From an uncultured Verrucomicrobiales bacterium (GTDB lineage Bacteria; Verrucomicrobiota; Verrucomicrobiia; Verrucomicrobiales; Akkermansiaceae): DNA of 64,000 nt. Shown one piece after another: positions 9,683-20,558 of this stretch (positions are counted from its first letter, which is position 1; every line of letters starts with the position of its first letter). A model generated the notes under the pieces. That model made no database searches, was not told the DNA's origin, and was given only the letters and a program-made list of their open reading frames with translations. The position numbers and the translations under genes are program-made. The DNA lies in contig CASICJ010000006.1 of the NCBI GenBank assembly GCA_949373085.1, positions 50,315 to 114,314 on the forward strand. The letters run 5' to 3'.

Positions 9683-10566
9683 ACCAAACCATTTTTCGCA
9701 AGTCTCTGATCGAGGACTCCCACCGCTTTTTCATCACCCATTGACTCGAGAACATCGCGGTAATTAGCCGCTACAATTTGATAGTCGCACGCTGAAACCT
9801 TTAAATCTGATTCAAATCCAGCAAGCGCTTTTTCAAAGTGAGCGAGGCCCTCAACTACCTTACCGCTCCTTACCAGAACCAAAGCCAAGTTTGCATAACT
9901 CTGCGCAGACTCAAAATGTGACTCACCGTATAAAATCACTCGAGCTTTGAGCGCCTCTCCATGCATTTTTCCGGATTGCTCATCGTGCCCTAGTTTAAAG
10001 TAAAAACTTCCGACATTATTATAATAACCAGCTGTCTTCTTATGATTCGATCCAAATTCTTCGTAACAGGACTTCAAGGCATCCAAAAAACACGTTTCGG
10101 CACTGTCATACTCTTCTTCCGACTCATAGATGAAAGCAAGATTGTTGTTTAACTCCGCGATATCCCCCACCGGCAGCGGATCAAGAACTTTGAGCGTTTG
10201 GATGGCCTCTTCGTAGTAAGATTTTGCTTTAAAACTCTCACCAGAAAGATCGTATACACCTGCCAGTCCGGCACAGATCCTGCCCACAATTTCATCAGCA
10301 TCCCGGATCTCTCGGAAGAGGGAAAGCGCCTCCGCGTAATCATCCCGCGCTTTTTCAAGCTCTCCTAGATAGCGATGTAATTGACCTCGGAGCTCAAGAC
10401 CCTCAACCAAATCCTGTTTTGACAAGAGATCCGTCTCCAGTTCCGCCCTAGCCTTCTTTACAAGATCATCAGCCAAATCTCGGAGATCATCTGGCGAAGC
10501 ATCCACAAGCAATTTGCCAAGCAGCTTTTCTAGCTTTGGAAGACAAGATTTAAAAATAGTCGGCAT
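9679..10566 (-). CDS. tetratricopeptide repeat protein
   Basis: Cytoplasmic TPR protein of about 295 residues, counted from ATG 10566. A longer frame reaches 10632 but would overlap recO, so the internal ATG after the recO stop (10605) is preferred. At least five TPR units are visible, such as LHRYLGELEKARDDYAEALSL, NNLAFIYESEEEYDSAETC, NNVGSFYFKLGHDEQSGKM and YANLALVLVRSGKVVEGL. The spacing resembles kinesin-light-chain-type TPRs (42-residue units). No signal peptide or enzymatic domain is seen. The partner is unknown; the gene probably shares a transcript with recO. Confidence 0.85.
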   Translation of the reverse strand: MPTIFKSCLPKLEKLLGKLLVDASPDDLRDLADDLVKKARAELETDLLSKQDLVEGLELRGQLHRYLGELEKARDDYAEALSLFREIRDADEIVGRICAGLAGVYDLSGESFKAKSYYEEAIQTLKVLDPLPVGDIAELNNNLAFIYESEEEYDSAETCFLDALKSCYEEFGSNHKKTAGYYNNVGSFYFKLGHDEQSGKMHGEALKARVILYGESHFESAQSYANLALVLVRSGKVVEGLAHFEKALAGFESDLKVSACDYQIVAANYRDVLESMGDEKAVGVLDQRLAKNGLV

Positions 10567-10604
10567 GATGTGAAATCGAAAAAACGAGCTGGCGAAGGCT
10601 TCTC

Positions 10605-11132
10605 TCACTTTTGTCCAAGAAGTTCCAGACAATGATTTCTAGTATTGGGAAGCTTGCCGTAAACTTTTAAAATAACGAGGTGAGCTCCGTTCCCCAGCCC
10701 CAACATCCGCGCCACTTCCCGCTCAAAGTGAAACATTGCCCGACGGCTTGCACCATTTGCGTCCAAATGCTCCAGACCGCGTCTCAAAAGATCACACATT
10801 CCCGGCTCCGGGTGATCTAGCTCTAATACCAATTCCAGCAACTGTCCAAAGTATCCTGCCAACAAGGCATCCCGATAACTAGACCTTAGCCCTTCTCGAA
10901 AATCCACCACTGAAACCTCCTTTAGATGGTGTAATCCCCCCTTTTTGCTCCTTCCCCACTCGAAATCTGCTTCTACAAAAAGATCGAGCCTGCCAGCGAA
11001 AGAACTTTTTGCCCGGCGCGCGCCTCTCGCAACCGTTTTGATTAAACCGGCCTCTTCGCTTATCCAATGCACAATCAAGCTGGTGTCAGTCAACTTCGTG
11101 AGCCGAATGATATTTCCCCGCCCGCTTTCCAT
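10605..11132 (-). CDS. recO: DNA repair protein RecO
   Basis: RecO helps load RecA onto SSB-coated single-stranded DNA in the RecFOR pathway. The N-terminal OB fold is recognisable in TDTSLIVHWISEEAGLIKTVARGARRAKSSFAGRL (quoted in parts: SLIVHW, GLIKTVARGARR). The helical second domain follows, with YFGQLLELVLELDHPEPGMC. At 175 residues it is shorter than the roughly 240 of E. coli RecO, so the C-terminal part is reduced and no zinc-binding cysteine cluster is seen. It diverges from the membrane protein at 11191. Confidence 0.8.
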   Translation of the reverse strand: MESGRGNIIRLTKLTDTSLIVHWISEEAGLIKTVARGARRAKSSFAGRLDLFVEADFEWGRSKKGGLHHLKEVSVVDFREGLRSSYRDALLAGYFGQLLELVLELDHPEPGMCDLLRRGLEHLDANGASRRAMFHFEREVARMLGLGNGAHLVILKVYGKLPNTRNHCLELLGQK

Positions 11133-11190
11133 TTCGACAGCATAGTTTCCTATTTCGAAATCTCAAATCCATTGATCTCAGCTCGCCAAA

Positions 11191-12090
11191 ATGTCAAACC
11201 CCCCCGTGCCCATTTCAGATCAAGCTCCGAAAGATGTCCCACGCTCGCCATTTGCGGGCTGCCTCATCCTTATCGTCATGGCTTTGGTCGTCCTTGTCCT
11301 CATTAGTTCTGCAGCATATTTCCTCAAAAAACAAACGAACGCCTATAAAACTTTTACCGAAGAGATAGCCAATCCTGCTCCCATCACCAATCCAAAGGCT
11401 CACGAGACGGAATTTAACTCACTCGTCAATCGCCTCCGCCATTTCGACCACGAGGTCAACAATGATCGTGCCACCCAACTTTCGCTTTCCGCGCGAGATC
11501 TCAATCTTGCCATCGCACACTTCGAGCTTCTAGAAAGCTATCGGGGCCAATTTCACTTTGAAAAAATTACCGACACCGACATCAGCGGAACCATTCACCT
11601 ACCCTTCAATTCCACCGCCAAGCTTCCCAGCTTCGTTCGTAGTTCCCTCAAAATCGAATCGCGGGAAAACAACCTCAACGGAACTTTTACTGGGACCCCC
11701 CTCCTCACCGACGGAAAACTAATTCTCAACGTCTCAGAAATCACTCCGAGCAAAGGTGAACTTCCCGAAGAACTCCTCTCCGGAATTTCACGTTTCTTGA
11801 TTTCCGGAGAACTCGAACAAAAAGCCGAAGATGATCCAGAAAATATTCCGGAGCTCCTTAAGACTCTGCGCAAGCTCACCTCCGTTGAATTGCGTAGTGA
11901 ATCACTCGTCTTTTTATACTCCCCTGACTCAGAACCACCCAGCGTGAAGGAAGAGTCCGATGAAATGGCCACAAAAGCCAAACATCTGGTTGCACTTGGC
12001 GCCGTCATTTTTATCCTGACAATGATCCTTTTCTTCATTTTAATGAGCCGTCGCCAAAAAGCTAAACGAGACGCCTTGAAATCTGCCTGA
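11191..12090 (+). CDS. bitopic membrane protein of unknown function
   Basis: Protein of 299 residues with one membrane helix near each end (about residues 24-46 and 266-288) and a basic C-terminal tail (RRQKAKRDALKSA). The region between would lie outside the cytoplasm. It holds LSARDLNLAIAHFEL, then beta-rich segments (GQFHFEKITDTDISGTIHLPFN, quoted as two parts in the protein) that recall lipid-binding or DUF2140-like folds, and a segment that could be helical. I do not recognise a family with confidence. It sits 49 bases before the ClpP-like protease on the same strand, so the two may work together. Confidence 0.72.
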   Translation: MSNPPVPISDQAPKDVPRSPFAGCLILIVMALVVLVLISSAAYFLKKQTNAYKTFTEEIANPAPITNPKAHETEFNSLVNRLRHFDHEVNNDRATQLSLSARDLNLAIAHFELLESYRGQFHFEKITDTDISGTIHLPFNSTAKLPSFVRSSLKIESRENNLNGTFTGTPLLTDGKLILNVSEITPSKGELPEELLSGISRFLISGELEQKAEDDPENIPELLKTLRKLTSVELRSESLVFLYSPDSEPPSVKEESDEMATKAKHLVALGAVIFILTMILFFILMSRRQKAKRDALKSA

Positions 12091-12139
12091 TTCATCGAAA
12101 AAGATTGATAATCCGGCCTGCCGGTGTCGTTATTCCCAC

Positions 12140-13624
<1,485 letters not shown>

Positions 13625-13648
13625 GTAATAAAACAATTCCGACGAAAG

Positions 13649-13680
13649 TCCGGCGCTTCCCATGAAGCTCCGGCTTTTTT
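13649..13680 (+). terminator. rho-independent terminator after the ClpP-like gene
   Basis: Arms CCGG-C-GCTTC and GAAGC-T-CCGG pair around a CCAT loop with one internal mismatch, followed by six T. It lies 25 bases after the stop codon at 13624. Confidence 0.82.
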
Positions 13681-14045
13681 GCGTCTAGAGCCATCGACCT
13701 AAATCTCATCAATCTACCAGATTTAGACCATACACTTCTACATAGACCAAAATGTCTGGAGTAATCCAATGCATTTGCTGGAAAACGAGTCAGTTCCGTC
13801 TGCCGATTAAGGAAAAGAGCGGGGCACCCAAGAAAACAAGCTCAACCCTGATTCTACTTGCTGAATTTAAGAATCTTTTAATGGCTAAAAGAAAAAGTAA
13901 GAGCTAAACCCTGAAAAATTCTCTATTTCGCTATTTTCGCGGTTCACCTTCCCCTGATTCCAACCTAGAATTAACTTAGCGGGTGGTGTTTAGGGCATTC
14001 GCTACCAGCAAAGATCCCTTACAGCTTCAATCAATCGCCTAGAAA
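13681..14045 (+). other. 365-bp non-coding leader region before acnB
   Basis: No gene is supported. A 51-codon ATG frame runs from 13752 to 13907 and ends in a basic MAKRKSKS-like tail, but it has no recognisable family and no clear ribosome-binding site. The acnB promoter presumably lies here. I cannot point to a convincing -35/-10 pair. Confidence 0.4.
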
Positions 14046-16817
14046 ATGAGCCTCTACCAAGAATACCTTCAGGAAATCGCAGAACGCAAAGAGAGTGGCC
14101 TGCACCCAAAACCCATTGATGGGGGCCAGCTTCTCGCCGAAATCATCGAGCAAATCCAGGATCCTTCCCACCAGCACCGAGAAGATTCTCTCAACTTTCT
14201 CATCTACAACACTCTCCCTGGCACCACCTCTGCAGCAGTTGAGAAAGCAAACTTCCTAGAGCAAATTATTCTCGGAAAAGAACTTGTTCCCGAAGTCACC
14301 CGCTCCTTCGCTTTCGAGCTCCTTTCCCACATGAAGGGTGGCCAATCAATGGAAATACTCCTAAATTTGACTCTTGGCGACGATGCTGAAATCGCCGCCG
14401 AAGCTGCCAAGGTCCTCAAGACACAGGTCTTCCTATACGACGCTGATATGGATCAGCTCGCCGTCGCTTACAAAGCCGGCAGCACAGTCGCCAAAGACCT
14501 TCTTGAAAGCTACGCCAAAGCCGAGTTCTTCACTAAACTTCCAGATATTCGAGAGGAAATCCAGGTCGTCACTTACGTCGCTGGCACTGGAGATATCTCC
14601 ACCGACCTACTCTCACCCGGCAACCAAGCTCACTCCCGCTCTGATCGGGAGCTCCACGGAAAATGCCTAATCTCGCCCGAGGCCCAGCAGGAAATTGAAT
14701 CCCTTAAACGTCTTCACCCAGACAAAAGCGTCATGCTCATTGCTGAGAGAGGCACGATGGGTGTTGGGTCCTCCCGCATGTCCGGCGTGAACAACGTCGC
14801 CCTCTGGACTGGCAAGCAAGCAAGCAAATACGTTCCCTTCGTCAACTTCGCCCCAATCGTCGCGGGAACGAATGGCATTTCACCCATCTTCCTCACCACC
14901 GTTGACGTCACGGGAGGCATCGGTCTCGATCTCCAGAATTGGGTCAAAAAGAAAGACGGAGACGGTAACACCATCCTCGATGACGAAGGCGAGCCCATCC
15001 TTGAGAAGACCTACTCGGTTGACACTGGAAATGTCCTCACCATAAACATCAAAGAGAAGAAGCTTTACCAAGGTGAAACAGAACTCATCGATATCTCAAA
15101 GGCTCTCACACCACAGAAAATGGAGTTTATGAAAGCCGGTGGCTCCTACGCCATCGTCTTTGGCAAAAAGCTCCAAACCTTCGCTGCTAAAACTCTCGGC
15201 GTCGAAGCACCCATCGTCTTCTCTCCATCCAAGGAAATTTCACTCGAGGGTCAAGGCCTCACAGCGGTGGAAAAAATCTTCAATAAAAACGCTGTCGGCA
15301 CGACTCCTGGTGTGACCCTGCATGCTGGATCTGACCTCCGAGTCAAAGTCAATATTGTTGGTTCACAAGACACCACTGGGCTCATGACGATGCAAGAGCT
15401 CGAAGCTATGGCTGCCACCACAATTTCACCAGTCGTCGATGGAGCCTACCAGTCCGGCTGTCACACTGCTTCTGTTTGGGATAAAAAGGCTCAGGTGAAC
15501 ATTCCAAAGCTCATGACATTCATGAATAACTTTGGCCTCATCACTGGTCGCGACCCGAAGGAAAAATATCATCCTATGACGGACGTCATTCATAAAGTCC
15601 TCAATGATCTCACCGTGGACGACTGGTCTATCATCATCGGTGGCGACTCTCACACCCGAATGTCCAAAGGCGTCGCTTTCGGAGCTGACTCCGGCACTGT
15701 CGCCCTCGCCCTCGCCACCGGAGAAGCATCCATGCCAATTCCAGAATCAGTAAAGGTCACATTCAAAGGCGCTCTCAAAAGGCACATGGATTTCCGAGAC
15801 GTTGTTCATGCCACACAGTCACAGATGCTTGATAAATTTGGGGGAGACAACGTTTTCCAGGGTCGTATCATCGAAGTTCACCTCGGCTCCCTTCTCGCTG
15901 ACCAGGCCTTCACATTTACCGACTGGACCGCTGAAATGAAAGCCAAAGCCTCCATCTGTATTTCACAGCCCGACACACTCATCGAGTCACTTGAAATCGC
16001 CAAATCCCGTATTCAGATCATGATCGACAAGGGCATGGATAACCAAACAGAAGTTCTTGAGGGCCTGATTGAAATCGCCAATAAGCGCATTGGTGGTATC
16101 CGCTCCGGAGAGGCCCCCCCGCTCACCCCAGATCTCAACGCTAGTTATCACGCCGAGATGGTTGTTGACCTCAATATCATCGACGAGCCTATGATCGCTG
16201 ATCCCGACGTTCACAACGAAGATATCTCAAAGCGTTACACTCACGACGTCATCAGAGAGCTTTCCTACTACGAGGGGAATAAGGACATCGACCTTGGCTT
16301 CGTCGGATCCTGCATGGTGCACAAAGGCGATCTCAAAATCGTTTCGAGGATGCTGAAAAATCTCGAAGAAAGCCAAGGCGAAGTGAAATTCAAAGCTCCT
16401 CTAGTCGTCACTGCTCCGACTTATAATATTATAGATGAACTTAAGGCCGAAGGAGACTGGGACATGCTTCAAAAGTACTCCGGATTTGAGTTCGACGACA
16501 ATGCTCCGAAAGGTGCCGCCCGTATTGAATACGAGAATATGATGTATCTCGAACGCCCAGGCTGTAACCTCTGCATGGGTAACCAAGAAAAGGCAGAAAA
16601 AGGTGACACTGTCATGGCGACCTCAACACGCCTTTTCCAAGGCCGTGTCGTAGAAGACTCGGATCGCAAGAAAGGAGAATCACTCCTATCTTCTACACCG
16701 GTTGTTGTGCTTTCTGCCATTCTAGGAAGGACTCCCACGATGGAAGAATATAAAACAGCCGTCCAAGGCATTCCACTCACCACCTTTGCGCCACCTTTGG
16801 AAGCGATGAGCGCCTAA
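14046..16817 (+). CDS. acnB: aconitate hydratase B (bifunctional, 2-methylisocitrate dehydratase)
   Basis: TCA-cycle enzyme converting citrate to isocitrate through cis-aconitate; AcnB also dehydrates 2-methylisocitrate. The HEAT-like N-terminal domain occupies residues 1-160 (SLYQEYLQEIAERKESGLHPKPI), followed by the swivelling domain with ERGTMGVGSSRMSG and then the three aconitase core domains. Fe-S ligands include the Cys in YQSGCHTASV and the pair Cys840/Cys843 in RPGCNLCMGNQEKAEKGD. GGDSHTRMSKGVAFGADSG and TSTRLFQGR are active-site segments. The length of 923 is somewhat longer than the 865 of E. coli. The gene stands alone in its transcription unit. Confidence 0.97.
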   Translation: MSLYQEYLQEIAERKESGLHPKPIDGGQLLAEIIEQIQDPSHQHREDSLNFLIYNTLPGTTSAAVEKANFLEQIILGKELVPEVTRSFAFELLSHMKGGQSMEILLNLTLGDDAEIAAEAAKVLKTQVFLYDADMDQLAVAYKAGSTVAKDLLESYAKAEFFTKLPDIREEIQVVTYVAGTGDISTDLLSPGNQAHSRSDRELHGKCLISPEAQQEIESLKRLHPDKSVMLIAERGTMGVGSSRMSGVNNVALWTGKQASKYVPFVNFAPIVAGTNGISPIFLTTVDVTGGIGLDLQNWVKKKDGDGNTILDDEGEPILEKTYSVDTGNVLTINIKEKKLYQGETELIDISKALTPQKMEFMKAGGSYAIVFGKKLQTFAAKTLGVEAPIVFSPSKEISLEGQGLTAVEKIFNKNAVGTTPGVTLHAGSDLRVKVNIVGSQDTTGLMTMQELEAMAATTISPVVDGAYQSGCHTASVWDKKAQVNIPKLMTFMNNFGLITGRDPKEKYHPMTDVIHKVLNDLTVDDWSIIIGGDSHTRMSKGVAFGADSGTVALALATGEASMPIPESVKVTFKGALKRHMDFRDVVHATQSQMLDKFGGDNVFQGRIIEVHLGSLLADQAFTFTDWTAEMKAKASICISQPDTLIESLEIAKSRIQIMIDKGMDNQTEVLEGLIEIANKRIGGIRSGEAPPLTPDLNASYHAEMVVDLNIIDEPMIADPDVHNEDISKRYTHDVIRELSYYEGNKDIDLGFVGSCMVHKGDLKIVSRMLKNLEESQGEVKFKAPLVVTAPTYNIIDELKAEGDWDMLQKYSGFEFDDNAPKGAARIEYENMMYLERPGCNLCMGNQEKAEKGDTVMATSTRLFQGRVVEDSDRKKGESLLSSTPVVVLSAILGRTPTMEEYKTAVQGIPLTTFAPPLEAMSA

Positions 16818-16907
16818 GGAAATCAGTAGGCATTGAGCCTGCTGTAAAAAATTAAAAGCACCGCTTGAAATGGGCACTGCTTTAGTGGCTGATCTTCCAT
16901 GCTTTTC

Positions 16908-17219
16908 TCAGCACGATAACTTTCGGGATGATACATTAACCACTTTGGTAGTGTCCGAAATGCCACTGGCGCCACTTTCTCCAAAATTTTCATCCGACTT
17001 CGACTCAAGCCCCAGTCTTTTGCGAATCATCGCCGGCACCGTCTCAATCAGCAAAAAATCTCCCGCCTTCCCAAGCATCCGGTCCCGCCACGGCTTTTGG
17101 GGCCAAACCACCGCCGCCGCCACTCCAGCACAAAGCGGATGACTCTCCAGCGGATCACCAGATAGCATCTCACTGTCAGGCGAGAAGGTGAAATCATCTA
17201 CTGTCATCGAGTTGGCCAC
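16908..17219 (-). CDS. hypothetical protein, 103 residues
   Basis: Small frame in the 472-base gap between acnB and the isomerase, read on the minus strand with several Met choices near its start (17219 or 17207). The middle, with KPWRDRMLGKAGDFLLIETVPAMIRKRLGL, looks like natural protein with one amphipathic helix. No family is recognised and no signal peptide is seen. It follows the same direction as the upstream isomerase (17290-18108) 70 bases away. The remaining gap on either side shows nothing else. Confidence 0.4.
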   Translation of the reverse strand: MANSMTVDDFTFSPDSEMLSGDPLESHPLCAGVAAAVVWPQKPWRDRMLGKAGDFLLIETVPAMIRKRLGLESKSDENFGESGASGISDTTKVVNVSSRKLSC

Positions 17220-17289
17220 AACTCAAACAATAATCAACTCACTCCCTTAGCAAACCAGGAACCACTAACACTTAGACTGGCGAAACGTG

Positions 17290-18108
17290 CTAGTCATCCT
17301 CATTAAGCTCGTCTAGCAACTTTCGCCACGCTTTCATCGAAGCCGTGAGATTGACTCGCGGATCACCTTTGATGGCATAACACTGAAGTCCCACCGGACC
17401 TTTAAACTTCATCTTCCTGAGAGCCTTTAAAAGACGGATTTGCGGAAAGTCGCCCTGATCAAGAGTCTGAATTAACCGGCCCCAGCTCTTTCCGTCTATA
17501 TCGGCCCCGCAAGTGCTCACCGCAAACAGGCGGTCAGATACTAAGGTCAAAACTTTCTCAAGATCCTTAGCTTTCTCATTTTTTAAAAAATGACACAAAT
17601 TAAACATCACACCCAGGTTTGGATGATCAACCCTTTCAATTAAGCTCATAGCCTCTGGCATCGTCGCAACCGCGTTTCCGGCATGGGGATAAAGAGCCAC
17701 TTTGATCTTCAAACGCTCTGCCATCATCGCAGTTCGCCGAATCGATTCAACCACCTCCGGAGTAATCGTCTTTACAGTCAGCTCAATCATCCCGCCCCGA
17801 TTGGCCAGCCCCTTGACCGCCTCCTCTTTGATAGGATCTTTGGTAGCAGATAGATAAACACTGAGAACCCGAACTCCCCATTTTTCATATGCCGCAAACC
17901 GCTCTTCAAGCTTCTTTCCCGTCCCATCGGCATAGACCTGACTGATTCCCGCGTAACCAGTTTTTTTAAAGAACTCAGCCTCTTTTTCAAAAGGAACCCT
18001 CGGCGTTCCGTTGAAGAAGGCATAAAGCTCCGGCAAAAATTTCTCCTCCGCGACCGAGAAACTACAAATCGAAAAGAAGACCGTAAAAATAAGGAAAATA
18101 CCCTTCAC
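17290..18108 (-). CDS. secreted sugar phosphate isomerase/epimerase-like TIM barrel
   Basis: Protein of 272 residues with a signal peptide (1-20, ending FSVAEE). The remainder follows the AP-endonuclease-2/xylose-isomerase-like TIM barrel: KTGYAGISQVYADG near the start, AERLKIKVALYPHAGNAVATM with a His, HPNLGVMFNLCHFLKNE with a metal-type His, and FKGPVGLQCYAI near the end. Verrucomicrobiota carry many exported members of this family, mostly of unknown substrate. The Glu ligands of classical members are not clearly preserved, so catalytic competence is uncertain. Confidence 0.8.
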   Translation of the reverse strand: MKGIFLIFTVFFSICSFSVAEEKFLPELYAFFNGTPRVPFEKEAEFFKKTGYAGISQVYADGTGKKLEERFAAYEKWGVRVLSVYLSATKDPIKEEAVKGLANRGGMIELTVKTITPEVVESIRRTAMMAERLKIKVALYPHAGNAVATMPEAMSLIERVDHPNLGVMFNLCHFLKNEKAKDLEKVLTLVSDRLFAVSTCGADIDGKSWGRLIQTLDQGDFPQIRLLKALRKMKFKGPVGLQCYAIKGDPRVNLTASMKAWRKLLDELNEDD

Positions 18109-18216
18109 CTAAGTCAAAACGAATCAAAATCATCGCATCTATCAGGATTACTCTGGCGCGTTTATAATCTTTTATTGAATAGATTTACCAACTTCCTTCA
18201 AAGCAGAAGAACAACC

Positions 18217-18999
18217 TTATTTCCGGCGCAATACCTCGGCCGGGTCACGCAAGACGATTTTGGAGACATCAGGCTGCTCTGTTTTAAATTTCTCCAGGAT
18301 CGCCGCATCAAAGTGTTCGCACATCGGATGCCTCCCTTCCAAGAATTCGGCGAAACCACGAATCCCTCCGCAGCCTTCCGGTGGCCCGTGCCCTTCACCA
18401 CAGTGAAGGTGAGCAGTCGTTTTTTTCGAAGTGCCTTTTATTCCAGCCTCCACAAGATCTTCTATGATTACCCGGTGACGCCATTTTTCTTCAAAATCAT
18501 AAAGGTAGGTAAACTCAAAAATGTTCTCACGGAAAAGATCAAGAATCCCATTTTCGATTTCGCAGTAATCATCGTCGAGGGATTCGTCTTCACGACCAAG
18601 GCTAAAAGTCAATTCCCGACGACCATTCTCCCAGATCTCAAAGCGGTGGAGATGCGAATCCTGCCATCCAAAAGAATCCTGAATGGCGCAATGAAGATGA
18701 AAATAGGTACAGTCGGAGGGGAGGCTAAAACGGCGCCAAAGCAACGGTTTGGTCTGAGGTAATTCAATCCTAAAAATTAAACGAGCAGGACTTTCCAGCT
18801 TAAGATTTCCGAGCTTTGCCTCCTCCTCCTTGAGCATGGTATCGAGGGCTCCTCCATCCGTGATCTTTCCAGCGAAATCTCTAATCAAATCTTCTCCTCC
18901 AGGAGTGGATAAAACCTGCTCGACAAAGGCGTTAATCTCTTCCTTGGGCGCATTTTCATCGGGCATGCTGTCAAGGAGATCATCAAGCGACTGATTCAT
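18217..18999 (-). CDS. plasmid pRiA4b ORF-3 family protein
   Basis: Protein of 260 residues. An acidic helical N-terminal stretch (1-85) precedes the pRiA4b ORF-3 domain. Its typical beta/alpha pattern appears as LIFRIELPQTKPLLWRRFSLP, TYFHLHCAIQDSFGWQDSHLHRFEI (read in two pieces), FTYLYDFEEKWRHRVIIEDL and the C-terminal HCGEGHGPPEGCGGIRGF with paired Cys/His residues. The family is widespread on chromosomes, plasmids and IS elements, and its role is unknown. No transposase or inverted repeat is visible around it. Confidence 0.88.
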   Translation of the reverse strand: MNQSLDDLLDSMPDENAPKEEINAFVEQVLSTPGGEDLIRDFAGKITDGGALDTMLKEEEAKLGNLKLESPARLIFRIELPQTKPLLWRRFSLPSDCTYFHLHCAIQDSFGWQDSHLHRFEIWENGRRELTFSLGREDESLDDDYCEIENGILDLFRENIFEFTYLYDFEEKWRHRVIIEDLVEAGIKGTSKKTTAHLHCGEGHGPPEGCGGIRGFAEFLEGRHPMCEHFDAAILEKFKTEQPDVSKIVLRDPAEVLRRK

Positions 19000-19067
19000 A
19001 GGTTTAAGCTATCGCACACCGGCATTTTTTTACAGAATTTTGGAGTCCAGCACTTTATGAGTGAGCT

Positions 19068-19742
19068 GTGCGAGATCATCTACGCGAAGTCGTCCGATTG
19101 GGTTGGGGCGGAGCAAAATCAAATCTTCTACCCGGCTCGGTGCTCTGGATGGTCGGATTAGGTCTAGTGATTTCCTACTATCAAATCGATACGGTCGCAG
19201 AGATTCTCGATCAACTTGGAGATTTCAAACTAAGATATTCACCCTGGTTCGCCATCTTTTCGACAGCGCTTTTCGGCAGCGTTATTCCATGGCTGGTGCA
19301 AACTTTGTTTTTAAAAGGCGGCAAGAAACAGCCTTTTCGTCATGTGCCATGGCTCCTTCTTTTTTGGGGATTCCACGGATGGCAGGTCGACTGGCTTTAT
19401 CGGATTCAGGCGGGGCTCTTTGGCAACGAAATCAATTTCCAGACGATTCTAAAAAAGACCCTAGTCGATGAATTTGTCTGGGTGCCTTTCTTCGCGGTCT
19501 GGCAATTGGTCTTAGGATACCTGATTATCGAAAAAGACGGGTCCGTGAAGGAATTTAGAGCTGCCTTAAAGCAAAAACCGTTTTTTGATCGTGTCATTCC
19601 ACTCATGATTGCAAACTGGGTTGTTTGGATTCCGGCAGTATCGCTCATCTACCTTTTCCCCCTCCCACTTCAACTCCCCCTAATGAATATTATCCTAGCC
19701 CTTTGGTGCCTCATTCTTACTTTCTTCGCGAAAAATGCCTAA
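19068..19742 (+). CDS. multi-pass membrane protein, Mpv17/PMP22-like
   Basis: Protein of 224 residues, GTG start, which is the only start after the in-frame stop at 19062. Four to five hydrophobic segments are visible. The C-terminal part, PLMIANWVVWIPAVSLIYLFPLPLQLPLMNIILALWC in pieces, has the order W-x-W-P-x-x-x-x-I-Y-x-F-x-x-x-P-L-x-x-x-x-x-N-x-x-x-x-x-W. This is the signature layout of the Mpv17/PMP22 family best known from mitochondria and peroxisomes. FHGWQVDWLY and KTLVDEFVWVPFF also fit that family, which often has GxxxDxxxxxP. The assignment is by pattern only; function is unknown. Confidence 0.65.
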   Translation: MRDHLREVVRLGWGGAKSNLLPGSVLWMVGLGLVISYYQIDTVAEILDQLGDFKLRYSPWFAIFSTALFGSVIPWLVQTLFLKGGKKQPFRHVPWLLLFWGFHGWQVDWLYRIQAGLFGNEINFQTILKKTLVDEFVWVPFFAVWQLVLGYLIIEKDGSVKEFRAALKQKPFFDRVIPLMIANWVVWIPAVSLIYLFPLPLQLPLMNIILALWCLILTFFAKNA

Positions 19743-19914
19743 GCCGGCTATGAAAAAATACTCTCAGGATTCTGGTGAAATTTTCATATCTCAGGATCGT
19801 AGTTAAATGGCACTTTTCCGATGGCACCAAGGAAAGAGTTAACCTTAATTCCGACCCTTTCCATAATCCATGGTGATTAATTGTATCAGGGAGGCTTAAT
19901 GAGCGGAATAAACG

Positions 19915-20439
19915 CTATTTCGTCTCAAAATCCCGCTCTTTGAAAATACGAGAATTGCGAACGTATTTCTCTGCCCAACTTTTGATGTTCTGCTGATCTT
20001 TAAGATCGAGCGTCTTGACCACTCTAGCCGGACTCCCCAGCACAAGTGATCCTTCGGGAATAATCGTTCCTCCTGTAACTAGGGCATTTGCACCAATAAT
20101 GGAACGTGGCCCAACCACCGCTCCATCGAGAACGCAGGCCCCCATCCCCACGAGAACTTCGTCCTTTACTTGGCAAGCATGCAAGATCGCTGAATGCCCC
20201 ACGGTAACCAATTCTCCAACATAACATCCAAAGTCATCGGCAAGATGGATCACGGCATTATCCTGAACATTACTGCGCGGCCCAATCACGATTTCGTTAA
20301 TATCTCCCCTGAGTGTCGTATTATACCAAATGCTGGATTCCTCACCTAGTGAGACCCTACCGACGAGGTCAGCGCTTGCTGCGACGAAGGCAGATGCAGG
20401 GATTTTAGGCCAAATTTCGTGAAAAGGTTCGATTGCCAT
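19915..20439 (-). CDS. gamma-type carbonic anhydrase / PaaY-like left-handed beta-helix protein
   Basis: Protein of 174 residues built from hexapeptide repeats (SSIWYNTTLRGDINEIVIG, SNVQDNAVIHL, VTVGHSAILHACQV, VLVGMGACVLDGAVVG). Three histidines, in VIHL and GHSAILH, match the zinc ligands of gamma carbonic anhydrases. RGD and QDN motifs are also conserved. Probably a trimeric metal-dependent carbonic anhydrase or a PaaY/YrdA-like protein. The length is typical. It stands alone between convergent and divergent neighbours. Confidence 0.9.
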   Translation of the reverse strand: MAIEPFHEIWPKIPASAFVAASADLVGRVSLGEESSIWYNTTLRGDINEIVIGPRSNVQDNAVIHLADDFGCYVGELVTVGHSAILHACQVKDEVLVGMGACVLDGAVVGPRSIIGANALVTGGTIIPEGSLVLGSPARVVKTLDLKDQQNIKSWAEKYVRNSRIFKERDFETK

Positions 20440-20558
20440 GGCAAGAACATAGGAAATAGTGAAAATTTTCGCAAGAGAAGCGACGAAACCGCTGGTAATA
20501 TTCTAAAACTGTTCAATGGTGGGAGATCGGAATAGTTTATCGATAATACCCTAATAGA

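Noticed and set aside
13752..13907. 51-codon plus-strand frame before acnB
   Set aside because: No ribosome-binding site, no family resemblance; kept only as a note in the non-coding entry.
18217..18999. pRiA4b ORF-3 gene as a mark of an inserted plasmid or IS element
   Set aside because: No transposase, inverted repeats or target duplication are visible around it, and the family is common on chromosomes.
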